A stretch of DNA of 64,000 nucleotides from Brachybacterium muris. Its GTDB lineage: Bacteria > Actinomycetota > Actinomycetes > Actinomycetales > Dermabacteraceae. The first letter of the stretch is position 1; the number at the start of each line of letters is the position of its first letter. The notes beneath the pieces are model-generated. The model saw only the letters and a program-made list of their open reading frames with translations, searched no databases and was not told where the DNA came from. The stretch spans positions 3,162,001 through 3,226,000 of the forward strand of contig NZ_JAFBCB010000001.1 in the NCBI RefSeq assembly GCF_016907455.1, written 5' to 3'. The position numbers and the translations under genes are program-made. Shown here piece after piece: positions 32,974-42,268 of the stretch.

Positions 32974-34862
32974 CAGCGGTGACCTCCCAGGACGAGGGCG
33001 GGCGCAGGCACAGGCTCGTGCGCGGAGTCGGAGTCGGGGTCCTGGTGGTCGGGCGGCTCGGCGAGCTGCAGGTGTCCGCGCAGCTCCGCGGCGGTCAGCG
33101 GGAGGGGTTCGATGCCCAGCTGGTGCGCGATGCGGGCGGCCTGCGGGGGCACCAGGCGTGCCTGCCGGGTGATCTCCGGGCGGGAGAACAGCTCGCGGGG
33201 GGTGAGGTCGGCCAGGACGCGGCCCTGGTCCAGCACGATCACCCGGCTGGCCCAGGTGGCCACCAGCTCCATGTCGTGGCTGGCCACCACCGCGCAGCGC
33301 ACCGTGTCGGACAGGGAGTCGAGCATCCCGATCACGTCGTCGCGGGAGCGCACGTCCAGGCTGGAGGTGGGTTCGTCCAACAGCAGCAGGGAGGGGCGCA
33401 TGGCCAGGCCGATCGCGATGGTGGCGCGTCGCTGCTGCCCGCCGGAGAGGCTGCGGCCATCGCGCTCGGCCAGGGGTGCCAGGCCCACCCGGTCCACCAC
33501 CTCGTCCACCAGGGCCTCGGCGCCGGGCACCCGCCGGCCGGTGGGGAACAGGGCCACGTCCGCCCGCACGGTGTCCTTGAGGAACATCCGCTGGGGGTGC
33601 TGGTACAGGTAGGAGACGCGGTCGGCCAGGCGCGCGGCCGAGCGCGAGCGGGTGTCGATGCCGGTGACGGTCACGGTGCCGGAGCGCGGCACGATCAGGC
33701 CGGTCAGCAGCTTCATCAGGGTCGTCTTGCCGGCGCCGTTGGTGCCCACCAGGGCCACGCGCTCCCCGGCACGGAGGTCGAGGTCCAGGTCCACCAGCAC
33801 CGGCGCGAGATCGCCGCGCACGGTGCGGTAGCCGTGGTTGACACCCACGAGCGAGGCGACGACCTCATCGCAGGGGGCGAGCCCGCCTGACGGGGTGTCG
33901 CCTCCTGACAGTGCGGTGCCTCCTGGCAGTGCGACGCTGCCGGAGGGCGCAACCACAGGCGCCTCGACCGGGGCCGGTCGGTCCTGCACGTGGGGCCTCA
34001 GCATCGGTACGGCACTGTCCACGTCCAGCGCCACCGACTCGGCACCCACCGCAGCGGTGAGGGCCACGGCGTCCGGGGCGGGGATGCCGTTGGCCTCCAG
34101 CTCACTGTGCCGGTCCATCGCCTCCTGCACCGGTAGGTGCCACACGGGGGCGCCGTCGGCCATCAGCACCACGGAGCGGGCGAACTCCGCGATGAACTCC
34201 GCGTGGTGCTCGATCGCGATCACGGTGATGCCGTGCTCGCGGTTCAGCTCGCGCAGCCGCAGGTAGATCTCGCGGGCCCGGGCGGGGTCGAGCTCGGCCA
34301 CGGGCTCGTCGACCACCACCACCTCGGGGCGTAGCGCCAGCGCCGCGGCGAGCGCCACCAGGTGCGCCTGACCGCCGGAGAGCTGCCACACGAAGTGATC
34401 GCGCAGGTGGGAGATGCCCAGCTGCTCCAGGGCCTCCTCGGTGCGCTCGCGGTAGTCCTCGTGACCGAAGTTCAAGGGTCCGAAGGCGACCTCGTCGCGC
34501 ACCGTGGGGCGCACCAGCTGGTTCTGGAAGTCCTGGTAGACGTACCCGACACGGCTGGACAGCTCGGCGACCGACGAGTCCCAGGTGTCCACCCCGTCCA
34601 CGTGGACGTGGCCGGCGAAGTCCCCGTTCCAGTAGTGCGGGACCAGGCCGTTGAAGGTCTTGCACAGGGTGGTCTTGGCGGAGCCGTTGCCCCCGACCAC
34701 CGCCACGAAGTCCCCCCGCTCGATGGTGAGGTCCACGTTGCGCAGGGTGTCGCGGTCGGTCCCGGGGTAGCGGAAGGAGAGGTCCTTGACCACGATCACC
34801 GGGTCGGCAGCGGGGGCGGCGGAAGTGGCGGGGACAGGCGGGGTGGGGGCGGCGGTGTGCAC
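32973..34862 (-). CDS. ecfA: ECF transporter ATPase, two nucleotide-binding domains fused
   Basis: This 629-residue protein joins both ATPases of an ECF importer. Domain 1 (~22-270) has Walker A GGNGSAKTT (57-65), signature LSGGQAHLVALA and Walker B VVVVDEPVAELDP. Domain 2 (~335-580) has GTNGAGKTTL, LSGGQQRRATIA and LLLLDEPTSSLDV. In domain 1 the Gly before the catalytic Lys is Ala62, a departure from GxxGxGK. A Gly/Pro/Ser-rich linker of ~60 residues joins them. The GTG at 34862 has GGAG upstream. The substrate is set by the S component. Confidence 0.93.
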   Translation of the reverse strand: MHTAAPTPPVPATSAAPAADPVIVVKDLSFRYPGTDRDTLRNVDLTIERGDFVAVVGGNGSAKTTLCKTFNGLVPHYWNGDFAGHVHVDGVDTWDSSVAELSSRVGYVYQDFQNQLVRPTVRDEVAFGPLNFGHEDYRERTEEALEQLGISHLRDHFVWQLSGGQAHLVALAAALALRPEVVVVDEPVAELDPARAREIYLRLRELNREHGITVIAIEHHAEFIAEFARSVVLMADGAPVWHLPVQEAMDRHSELEANGIPAPDAVALTAAVGAESVALDVDSAVPMLRPHVQDRPAPVEAPVVAPSGSVALPGGTALSGGDTPSGGLAPCDEVVASLVGVNHGYRTVRGDLAPVLVDLDLDLRAGERVALVGTNGAGKTTLMKLLTGLIVPRSGTVTVTGIDTRSRSAARLADRVSYLYQHPQRMFLKDTVRADVALFPTGRRVPGAEALVDEVVDRVGLAPLAERDGRSLSGGQQRRATIAIGLAMRPSLLLLDEPTSSLDVRSRDDVIGMLDSLSDTVRCAVVASHDMELVATWASRVIVLDQGRVLADLTPRELFSRPEITRQARLVPPQAARIAHQLGIEPLPLTAAELRGHLQLAEPPDHQDPDSDSAHEPVPAPALVLGGHR

Positions 34863-34878
34863 GTCGGGCTCCGGTCCC

Positions 34879-35898
34879 TCAGCGCTGCGGCTGGTCGGAC
34901 TCGGCCCGCAGCCCCGGGTCGGTGGGCAGCTCCGGGTCGGTGGGCAGTTCGGTATCAGCAGCGGTGCGGGAGAGGCGGAACAGGATGATGGCCACCAGCA
35001 TCACCACCGCGATCGCGACCACGGGGACCACCACGAACCAGCTGCCGAGCTGGTCCAGGAAGTCCGGCTCCCATTCGCCGGCGTTCAGGTCGAACGCCTC
35101 CAGGAAGGCGAAGCCGAAGGAGGCGACGGCCAGCAGCAGCGCGAAGCCCACGAACAGCGGGGTCCTCGGGGCGCGGCCGGGGATGGGCTCACCGGGGACG
35201 CGGGGACGCATGCCCATCAGCGGCTCGATCTTCCCGTGCAGCGCCGGGATCAGCCACATGGCGGGGATGGCACCCAGCAGGATGCCGCTCATCAGCACGT
35301 CCACGCCCAGGCCGATGACCTCCAGGGTCAGGACGGACTCGGGCAGGCCCTCGACGAACTCGGCGTCCTCCACGCCGATCCACACCTTGGCCAGGTCCAC
35401 CACGGCCGAGAGGATCTTGTCGACCAGCACCAGCACGATCGCGCCGATGAAGATCTGGGGCCGGCTGCGGGGATTGCGGATCAGGGAGCCGGCGATGTAG
35501 ACGGCCAGGAACATCTGCAGGTAGCCCTCCACCTCGGCGAGGCCGGAGAAGTCGCCCATCAGCAGGTCGGTGAAGACGATCTCCCCCAGCGGGGCGCCGA
35601 GCGCCGCCCAGAACGGGGAGAACAGGGCCGCCATCGCCAGCGGCACGAACACCATGTAGGAGACGGAGATGTCGACCGGGCCGATGGAGGGGTCCGGGAT
35701 GATCTCCAGGATGATGTTCGACAGCCCGAACAGGGACATCGACAGCACGAAGATCATCAGCTTCTGGGACGTGGTCAGGTCCATACGGCGCAGGCCGTCG
35801 ACGGTGCCGCGCAGGGTGCCGCGGCGCCGGTCGCCATCGGAGCTGCGAGGGGTCTGGGGCGTCGGGGGCTGGGTGGACGCAGGGGTCTGGACGGACAT
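34879..35898 (-). CDS. ECF transporter S component-like membrane protein
   Basis: This 339-residue substrate-capture subunit has a Thr/Pro-rich N-terminus (~35 residues), six helices from SQKLMIFVLSMSLFGLSNII onward, a cytoplasmic loop (MGMRPRVPGEPIPGRAPRT), two further helices and a Thr/Asp/Pro-rich tail with a duplicated TELPTDPELPTDP. It is larger than vitamin-type S components and resembles actinobacterial forms of unknown ligand. It lies 16 bp upstream of ecfA. No riboswitch was recognised upstream. Confidence 0.8.
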   Translation of the reverse strand: MSVQTPASTQPPTPQTPRSSDGDRRRGTLRGTVDGLRRMDLTTSQKLMIFVLSMSLFGLSNIILEIIPDPSIGPVDISVSYMVFVPLAMAALFSPFWAALGAPLGEIVFTDLLMGDFSGLAEVEGYLQMFLAVYIAGSLIRNPRSRPQIFIGAIVLVLVDKILSAVVDLAKVWIGVEDAEFVEGLPESVLTLEVIGLGVDVLMSGILLGAIPAMWLIPALHGKIEPLMGMRPRVPGEPIPGRAPRTPLFVGFALLLAVASFGFAFLEAFDLNAGEWEPDFLDQLGSWFVVVPVVAIAVVMLVAIILFRLSRTAADTELPTDPELPTDPGLRAESDQPQR

Positions 35899-35970
35899 GG
35901 CGTTCTCCTGGGGTGAGAGAAGGGATGCGGAGTGGGTACGGGACGGAGGACGGGTCAGGTGGAGGACGGG

Positions 35971-37662
35971 TCAGGTGGCGGGGGTGAGCCGGGCGGCGAG
36001 CACGTCGATGAGGTCAGCCGGGGAGTCGAGCACCAGGTCGGCGTGACCAGCGGCGAGGGCCGACTCAAGGGCGGCATCGGGGTCCTTGCCACCGCGCAGC
36101 AGGCACACGGTGCCGATGCCGGCGTCCTTCCCGCCGCGGCCGTCGTTCAGGGCCTTGTCGCCCACGTAGACCACGTCGGCACGGTCGGTGGCCAGTCCCG
36201 CGAGCGCGGCGTCGAACACGGCGCGGCCGGGCTTGCGCACCCCGATCTCGTCGGAGTAGGCGGCGGGGCCGATCAGGTGGCCCACGCCGTAGCGGTCCAG
36301 GATCTCCCGCACCCCACGACCGGAGATGGTGTTGGAGACGATGCCGACCACGACGTCGTTCTCGGCGCACCACCGGATCAGGTCGATCACGCCGGGGCGC
36401 GGGGCGGGCAGGGACTTCGCGCGGTGCAGGGCCAGGGACAGCTGCGGGGCCTCCAGGCGCAGGACGGCGCGCAGCGGCTCGGGCAGATCCGCCCCGACCA
36501 GGTCGCCCCACAGGACGGCGGGGTCCACCTCGTCGTGGCGGTGGCCCGGATCGGCCAGGGCGTCCCGTTCGCGCTTGCGGGCGCGGTGGCGGTCCCAGCC
36601 ATCGGCGACGGCCTGCGCGGCATCCTCCAGGGTGAGCTGGATGCCGATGCGCTCGGCGAGGGCGAGGATCATGCCGCCCACCTCGCGGTCCCGCTCCGGG
36701 TTCGGGGAGGACTCGGTGATCACGCCCCCGTGGTCCAGGAGCAGGGCGGGGCGGGCGGGAGCGGGTCGCGGGCGGGTGGTCGCGGCGTCCGGCACGGTCG
36801 TCCCCGCCATCTGCACGGCCGGGGCTGGGGCCGCATCGAGGGCCTCGCGCAGCGGGTAGATCAGGTCCTCGGGGGTCTCGAGCACCAGGTCGGGGGTGTC
36901 GGAGACGTGGAACGGGGGGTTGTCGGTGCGGCGGTCGCGGGTGATCACCACGGCACCGGCGTGGGCCCGACGGCCGGCGGCCACGTCCCGGTCGAAGGTG
37001 TCGCCCACGTACCAGGCCTCCTCGGGTCGCACACCCAGGGCGTCGGCGGCCAGGCGGATCATGCCGGGGTGGGGCTTGCGGATCCCCACCTCGTCGGAGT
37101 AGATCTGCACGCCGAAGTGGTCGGCGAGGCCGTGCTGCTCGAGGATCCGGCGGTGGGCGCGACCGGAGTGGGCGTTGGAGACGATGCCCAGGCGCAGCCC
37201 GCGCTCCCGAGCGAGGTCCAGCAGCGCCGGGATGCCGGGGCGCACGTGGTGGTCGGCCACCAGCGGTGCCATCGCCGCGAGGATCGCCGAGGCGTCCAGG
37301 GCGAGGGCGGCGCGCACGGGGGCGGGCAGGTCGGCCAGCAGGAACTCGCCGACGATCTCCCGGGGGTCCAGCTCGCGCGGCTCCTGCCGGCGCGAGGAGG
37401 CGTTCTTCCACAGGGACAGGGCGGTGCGGCCGGCCCGCAGCGAGGCCTCGACCTGCGCGACGTCGAGCTCGGCGCCGAGCGCATGCCCGCGGGCGGCCAG
37501 CTGGGTCGCCAGGTCGCGGGCCCAGGTCATACGGGCGGTGGTGGAGAAGACCACGCCCCCGAAGTCCAGCAGCAGGGCCCGAGGGGCGGGCAGAGCCGGC
37601 GCCGGAGCCGACTGCGCGGTGACCGAGCGGGACTCGGCGAGGAAGGAAGGCGCGGTGCTCAC
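35971..37662 (-). CDS. Tandem fusion of two HAD-superfamily phosphatases
   Basis: This 563-residue protein has two full HAD-IA units. Unit 1 has motif I LLLDFGGVVF (D33), motif II GIVSNAHSG and motif III/IV GIRKPHPGM with YVGDTFDRDV. Unit 2 has LLLDHGGVIT (D310), GIVSNTISG, GVRKPGRAVF and YVGDKALNDG. Both have Gly in place of the usual second Asp of DxD, as in YihX-like phosphatases. The GTG at 37662 is preceded by GGAGAG. It is the first gene upstream of the ECF genes (72-bp gap), so it may process the imported cofactor; that is inference. Confidence 0.88.
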   Translation of the reverse strand: MSTAPSFLAESRSVTAQSAPAPALPAPRALLLDFGGVVFSTTARMTWARDLATQLAARGHALGAELDVAQVEASLRAGRTALSLWKNASSRRQEPRELDPREIVGEFLLADLPAPVRAALALDASAILAAMAPLVADHHVRPGIPALLDLARERGLRLGIVSNAHSGRAHRRILEQHGLADHFGVQIYSDEVGIRKPHPGMIRLAADALGVRPEEAWYVGDTFDRDVAAGRRAHAGAVVITRDRRTDNPPFHVSDTPDLVLETPEDLIYPLREALDAAPAPAVQMAGTTVPDAATTRPRPAPARPALLLDHGGVITESSPNPERDREVGGMILALAERIGIQLTLEDAAQAVADGWDRHRARKRERDALADPGHRHDEVDPAVLWGDLVGADLPEPLRAVLRLEAPQLSLALHRAKSLPAPRPGVIDLIRWCAENDVVVGIVSNTISGRGVREILDRYGVGHLIGPAAYSDEIGVRKPGRAVFDAALAGLATDRADVVYVGDKALNDGRGGKDAGIGTVCLLRGGKDPDAALESALAAGHADLVLDSPADLIDVLAARLTPAT

Positions 37663-37847
37663 GTCTCTCCGTTCGAGGGGGTCCGACCCGCTCCGGGCCG
37701 GCACCTCCCACGCTAGGAGGGCCCGGGGGGCGGCTTGTGAACGCCGGGTGAACCCGGTGACACACCTTCGCCACTGGACCTGAAACTCTTCAGATGCCCA
37801 CGTCGGGCCGGGGATGCCGACGGCCGGGCAGGTGGTAGACGTGGCCC

Positions 37848-38849
37848 ATGCCGCGCTCCCGCCCCACCCTCGCCGACGTCGCCCGTGCAGCCGGAGTCTC
37901 CTCCGCGACTGCGTCGATGGCGCTGAACGACCGGCCCGGCGTGCGGCACGAGACGCGCCTGGCGGTGCTGGCGGCGGCCCGGACGGTGGGGTACCGACGT
38001 GCCGGCCGGGGCACCAGCGGGCTGATCGGGGTGCTCCCCACGGACCTGGGGAACCCGTACCACACCGATGTGATCGCAGGGATCGAGGAGCAGGCCGAAC
38101 GGCAGGGCACGGGGGTGGTGATCGCCCATGGGAGGCGCGACAGCGCCCACCTCGAGCGCCAGCTGCAGCGACTGCTGGACCTGGGGGTGGACGGCGTGAT
38201 CGCGGTGACGACCTGGCTGAGCCCCACGGCGCTCGAGGCGGCCGCGGCACTGCTGCCGGTGGTGGTGATCGGGCGCATGCAGGATGCGGTCCCGGGCACC
38301 GATACCGTGCGCAACGATGACGAGGCGGGGGCGGCGCTGGCCGTGCGCCACCTGGTGGAACGAGGGCACCGGCACCTGGTCCACGTGACGCTGTCCACGC
38401 GGCCCGGACCGGCCTCCCGACGCGCCGGGTTCCTGGCCGAGGCGGAGCGCCTGGGGCTGCGGGACCGGGCGCGGGTGATCGGCCCCGACTCCCCGGCGGA
38501 GGGCATGGAACTGGTGCTGCGTGCCTTGCGCCGCGGGGACCCTGACGCCCCGACGGCCGTGTTCGCGGCCAACGACATCGCCGCGGTGTCGGTGCTGCAC
38601 CGCGCCGCCGATCGTGGGATCCGGGTGCCCGAGCAGCTGAGCGTGGTCGGCTACGACAGCTCGACGGTGGCCCTGACGGTGCGCCCGCACCTGACCAGCG
38701 TGAACCAGCCTCGATCGGAGATGGGCAGGCTCGCCGCCCAGATGCTGCAGGAGCGGTGGCGGGGCCGGGCGCACGACGCGGTGAGTGTGGTCGCCCCGGT
38801 GCTGCGGGTGCGCGGCTCCACCGGTACCGGGCCGGCGCTGCTGTCGTAG
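37848..38849 (+). CDS. LacI-family transcriptional regulator
   Basis: This 333-residue repressor has an N-terminal helix-turn-helix (TLADVARAAGVSSATASMAL, residues 7-26) with the hinge LAAARTVGYRRAG, then a periplasmic-binding-protein-like sensor domain (GLIGVLPTDLGNPYHTDVIA, TAVFAANDIAAVSVL, LSVVGYDSS). It is divergent from the HAD-ECF operon (185 bp between starts) and may control it, or a sugar gene elsewhere; no operator was identified with confidence. Confidence 0.93.
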   Translation: MPRSRPTLADVARAAGVSSATASMALNDRPGVRHETRLAVLAAARTVGYRRAGRGTSGLIGVLPTDLGNPYHTDVIAGIEEQAERQGTGVVIAHGRRDSAHLERQLQRLLDLGVDGVIAVTTWLSPTALEAAAALLPVVVIGRMQDAVPGTDTVRNDDEAGAALAVRHLVERGHRHLVHVTLSTRPGPASRRAGFLAEAERLGLRDRARVIGPDSPAEGMELVLRALRRGDPDAPTAVFAANDIAAVSVLHRAADRGIRVPEQLSVVGYDSSTVALTVRPHLTSVNQPRSEMGRLAAQMLQERWRGRAHDAVSVVAPVLRVRGSTGTGPALLS

Positions 38850-38940
38850 GCGGTCCGCGGGATGCCGAATGTGACCTGCGCCGTCCTGGTTCGCGCTGAT
38901 CGCAGGCGTCAGGTAATCTGTACCTCGCTCTATGAGCGCT

Positions 38941-39025
38941 GGAGGATTCGCCTAGCGGCCTATGGCGCACGCCTGGAACGCGTGTTGGGTTAACGCCCTC
39001 GGGGGTTCAAATCCCCCATCCTCCG
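38941..39025 (+). tRNA. tRNA-Ser (GGA anticodon)
   Basis: The acceptor stem GGAGGAT/ATCCTCC, anticodon stem CACGC/GCGTG with loop CTGGAAC (anticodon GGA), a long variable arm and T-arm GGGGG-TTCAAAT-CCCCC give a complete 85-nt class II tRNA. CCA is not encoded (GCCG follows). Its 3' end is the attachment site of the downstream island. Confidence 0.97.
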
Positions 39026-39028
39026 CCG
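39014..39028 (+). repeat. attL: tRNA-Ser 3' end
   Basis: CCCCATCCTCCGCCG here is identical to 45125-45139. The gene remains intact because the element carries the same 3' end. Confidence 0.75.
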
Positions 39029-39031
39029 TGT

Positions 39032-39080
39032 CCTGAGTCGCGACATCGTTGACAGACGATGTCGCGACTCAGGCTTTTTT
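39032..39080 (+). terminator. Intrinsic terminator after tRNA-Ser
   Basis: A perfect 18-bp stem (CCTGAGTCGCGACATCGT, 39032-39049, with its complement at 39056-39073), 6-base loop and CTTTTTT tail. It starts 7 bp after the tRNA. Confidence 0.95.
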
Positions 39081-39178
39081 GCGTGGGTTCACTGGCTGGC
39101 CGGGGCGGGGTGTCTGGGTGGGTGTGCTGTGGGTTCGCGGGAGCTTGGGCTGGTAGTCCCGGCCGGGGTCGGTGCGGT

Positions 39179-39255
39179 ACTCACCGGTCAACGATCACCA
39201 GCACGATCCCTGCCCAGGGCTGTGTCGTGAACTCACACACCCCATCCCGCGCCGT
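39179..39255. repeat. Left copy of ~80-bp island repeat
   Basis: ACTCACCGGTCAACGATCAC... through CACACCCCATCCCGCGCCG matches 45057-45139 with few differences (45 bp with one mismatch, then a 7-bp gap, then another ~30 bp). Its end is a decayed attachment core (CCCCATCCCGCGCCG). The remaining 39081-39302 holds no gene. Confidence 0.85.
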
Positions 39256-39302
39256 GTGACCAGCGATGATGGTGTTTTCCGTGCTGGTTTGGCTGTGCAG
39301 GA

Positions 39303-40607
39303 TCACTCGAGCGAGCCAGTGAGCCCCGGCAGCCACAGCGACAGCGCGGGCACGTACGCGATGAGGATCAGCAGTGCGATAAGCGCGGCGAAGAACGGCA
39401 GCAGGCGCGGCACCACCCGCTCGATGCTCACCCCCGTGATGCCGGTGGCGACGAACAGCACCGACCCGACCGGCGGGGTCATGGTGCCGATGCACATCGC
39501 CATGATCAGCACCATGCCGAAGTGGACCGGGTCCATGCCTACGCTCTCTGCGATGGGCAGCATGATCGGGGTGAAGATGAGGATCGCCGGCGTGATGTCC
39601 AGGAACGTGCCCACGGCCAGCAGCACAATGAGCATCAGAGCGATTACCACCGGCCCGGAGGAAGCGACCGACAGCATGGCGTCGGTGATCGCCCCGGGGA
39701 TCCCGCTGAACGCCATGATCCAGCTCATCGCGCTGGACGCGGCCACGAGCAGCATCACCACGCCGGTGGCGCTCACGGTGTCGCGGATGATCCGCGCGAT
39801 CGCCTCCCGGTTCAGCGCCCGGTAGATCAGGGAGAGCACCAGGCAGTACACGACGGCGACGGCTGCACCCTCGGTGGCGGTGAAGACGCCGGCCACGATG
39901 CCCCCGACCACAATGATGATCAGCAGCAGCGAGGGGATGGCACGCAGCAGCACAATGAGCCCCTGCCGTAGGCCAACGCCCTCGCCGCCACGCAGCCCCT
40001 GGCGCAGCGCGATCACGGTCGCCACCGCGATCACCACGAGGCCCATGAGGATGCCGGGAACGTATCCGGCCATGAACAGCGCTGAGACGGACACGCCACC
40101 GGCGATGGTGGAGTAGACGATCGCTGCGGTGGTCGGCGGGATGAGCAGCCCGGTGGAGGCGGAGGAGATGTTCACCGCGGTCGAGAACGCCGGGTCATAC
40201 CCTTCCTCCTCCTGTCGCCGGTGCAGGGTGCCACCGATCGCGGCAGCGGAGGCCACCGCAGACCCGGACAGGGCGCCGAACAGCATGTTCGCCACCACAT
40301 TGGTGTGCGCGAGGGAGCCGGGCACGCGACCGACGATCACGAGTGCCAGGTCGATCAGGCGCCGCGCGATACCGCCGCTGTTCATGATGTTGCCGGCGAG
40401 GATGAACAGGGGGATCGCCAGCAGCGGGAAGCTCTCTACGCCGCCGGTCATCTGCTGCCCGAGGATGAAGGTGGCGTCGCTCCAGCCGAGCACCGCGACG
40501 ATGGTGACGAAGCTCGAGACGCCGATCGCAATGGAGATCGGGACCGATGCGAACAGCAGCAGGAAGAACAGCCCGAACAGCAGAAGGGCAGCACCGAGGG
40601 CGCTCAT
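39303..40607 (-). CDS. dctM: TRAP transporter large permease DctM
   Basis: This is the ~12-helix 434-residue ion-coupled channel subunit of a tripartite ATP-independent periplasmic transporter. Typical segments are LLAIPLFILAGNIMNSGGIA, GALSGSAVASAAAIGGTLH, SSASTGLLIPPTTAAIVYST and GTMTPPVGSVLFVATGITGV. It overlaps dctQ by 4 bp (ATGA). It lies at the left end of the tRNA-Ser island. No frameshift is seen and it looks functional. Confidence 0.95.
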   Translation of the reverse strand: MSALGAALLLFGLFFLLLFASVPISIAIGVSSFVTIVAVLGWSDATFILGQQMTGGVESFPLLAIPLFILAGNIMNSGGIARRLIDLALVIVGRVPGSLAHTNVVANMLFGALSGSAVASAAAIGGTLHRRQEEEGYDPAFSTAVNISSASTGLLIPPTTAAIVYSTIAGGVSVSALFMAGYVPGILMGLVVIAVATVIALRQGLRGGEGVGLRQGLIVLLRAIPSLLLIIIVVGGIVAGVFTATEGAAVAVVYCLVLSLIYRALNREAIARIIRDTVSATGVVMLLVAASSAMSWIMAFSGIPGAITDAMLSVASSGPVVIALMLIVLLAVGTFLDITPAILIFTPIMLPIAESVGMDPVHFGMVLIMAMCIGTMTPPVGSVLFVATGITGVSIERVVPRLLPFFAALIALLILIAYVPALSLWLPGLTGSLE

Positions 40608-41203
40608 CGCTTGTCCTCCGTCCGTGTCGAGGGACGGCTGGTATCCGCCGTGGATCGGGTATCGCCTGCGACGGCTGAGGGCTTAGTCGCCTGGGTCGCC
40701 TGCGTCGCCGCGGCTGCCTGGCTGCTCGTGCCGTCGGCCGACGGGTCCAGCAGGGCGGTGACCTGAGCAAGAGCAATCATCAGGCCGCTGATCGGGACGA
40801 TCGCGTAGACGGCGCCACGGGAGATGCCCAGCAGCGCCGACATATCGCCCAGCGAGGACAGCACCAGCATCACACCGCCGATACCGAGCACGAGCACGGC
40901 GAACAGCAGCACCAGCACGTCCACGGCGCGGGTCAGTCCGCGCCGGGCGGGGGCCGACAAGCGGTCCGGAAGGATCGACAGCGCCATGTGCCGACGCTCG
41001 AGGAATGCGTACGACGCCGCGAGGAAACTCGTCCAGATCAAGGCGTATCGCACCAGTTCCTCGGTCCAGGCGGTGGGCTGGTTCAGCGCGTAGCGCGTGA
41101 CGATCTGGATCATGACCAGCACGGTCATGAGTACGAGCAGTGTGCCTGCGCTCCACAGCAGGGCCGTGGCGAGGCCGCGGCGGATGGTTGCGATGCCTCT
41201 CAT
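40604..41203 (-). CDS. dctQ: TRAP transporter small permease DctQ
   Basis: This 199-residue four-helix subunit pairs with DctM. The conserved pattern NQPTAWTEELVRYALIWTSF with LAASYAFLERRHM (residues ~37-71) is diagnostic. The C-terminal ~45 residues are a Thr/Ala-rich tail without helices. It lies 11 bp downstream of dctP and overlaps dctM. Confidence 0.92.
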   Translation of the reverse strand: MRGIATIRRGLATALLWSAGTLLVLMTVLVMIQIVTRYALNQPTAWTEELVRYALIWTSFLAASYAFLERRHMALSILPDRLSAPARRGLTRAVDVLVLLFAVLVLGIGGVMLVLSSLGDMSALLGISRGAVYAIVPISGLMIALAQVTALLDPSADGTSSQAAAATQATQATKPSAVAGDTRSTADTSRPSTRTEDKR

Positions 41204-41214
41204 ACCAGCTCTCC

Positions 41215-42261
41215 TCAGCCTCGTGCCTTCTCGATGATGTCCAGAACGTCGGCCACCTCGGGGAAGTCCGCGCCGAACTCGTCGACCACCTCGCGGGTTG
41301 CCTCCCGGAAGCCCTCCTGATCGATGTCCTCGATGAACTCCACGCCCATCTCGGCCGCCGCGGAATAGGACTCCTCGATACTGGTGGCCCAGTCCTTCTT
41401 GTGGTTCTCGGTGGCGGCTTGCGCGGCCTCCCGCAAGGTGGTGCGGTCCTGTTCATCCAGCCGCTCCCAGGCGGGCGTGCCAATGGTGAGCAGGTCGGGG
41501 ATGCGCGTGTGCTCGGTGAGGGAGAAACACTTGGCTACTTCGCCGTGCCCGGACTGGTCCAGCGCGGTCTCATTCGATTCGGCGCCGTCGATCAGCCCGG
41601 TCTGCAGGGCGGTGTAGATGTCACCGAAGGCCATGACGATCGGGGAAGCGCCCAGCGCGGACATCATCCGCACCTGTGTGCGCATGTCCTGGATGCGGAT
41701 CTTCAACCCGGCGGCATCCTCCGGTGTACGCACCGGGGTGCTGCCGGTATAAAAGGAGCGGGCGCCGGAGGTGAAATAGGTCAAGCCCAGCAGGCCAGCA
41801 TCCTCATTCGAGGTGAAGAAGCGCTGCATGGCGTCGGAGTCGAGCGCCGCGTAGTAGTGCTCTTCGGAGTCGAACACGTAGGGCAGTCCGAATGCGTGGT
41901 AGCCCGGGTTCCAGGCGGCAAGCCCTGGTGAGCCGACGCGGGTCATATCGACGATGCCCTGGCGCAGCTGGCCGAGCACCTGGGGTTCGCTCCCCAGCTG
42001 TCCGCTGTCGAACATGGAGATCCGCAGCCGGCCCTCGCTGCGCTCCTCCACCTCAGTCGCGAAGGCGGCGAGGGCCTTCGACGTCACGTGCTGTGGGTCC
42101 AGACTGTTGGCCAGTGACAGCGTGAGCGGTGCGGAGCTGCTGGCGTCCGCACTGGTCATCTGCCGGGAGGGGTCGCCGCAGCTGGCGAGTGCCATCGACC
42201 CGAGGCCAACGGCGCCAGCGAGCGCCAGAGCGCGGCGCCGGGTGGGGAGCGCGTGGTTCAT
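41215..42261 (-). CDS. dctP: TRAP transporter substrate-binding lipoprotein DctP
   Basis: This 348-residue receptor catches the substrate outside the membrane. A signal with TRRRALALAGAVGLGSMALA leads to a lipobox Cys at residue 28 (ALASCG). DctP-family segments follow: SGQLGSEPQVLGQLRQGIVD, GLPYVFDSEEHYYA, the Arg-containing KIRIQDMRTQVRMM that normally clamps a carboxylate, and GLIDGAESNE. A carboxylated ligand such as a sugar acid is therefore likely. Its start lies 8 bp after the GH31 gene. Confidence 0.93.
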   Translation of the reverse strand: MNHALPTRRRALALAGAVGLGSMALASCGDPSRQMTSADASSSAPLTLSLANSLDPQHVTSKALAAFATEVEERSEGRLRISMFDSGQLGSEPQVLGQLRQGIVDMTRVGSPGLAAWNPGYHAFGLPYVFDSEEHYYAALDSDAMQRFFTSNEDAGLLGLTYFTSGARSFYTGSTPVRTPEDAAGLKIRIQDMRTQVRMMSALGASPIVMAFGDIYTALQTGLIDGAESNETALDQSGHGEVAKCFSLTEHTRIPDLLTIGTPAWERLDEQDRTTLREAAQAATENHKKDWATSIEESYSAAAEMGVEFIEDIDQEGFREATREVVDEFGADFPEVADVLDIIEKARG

Positions 42262-42268
42262 CGCAATC

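Noticed and set aside
37663-37847. Vitamin riboswitch before the HAD-ECF operon
   Set aside because: The 185-bp spacer is shared with the divergent LacI gene and shows no conserved aptamer pattern I recognise.
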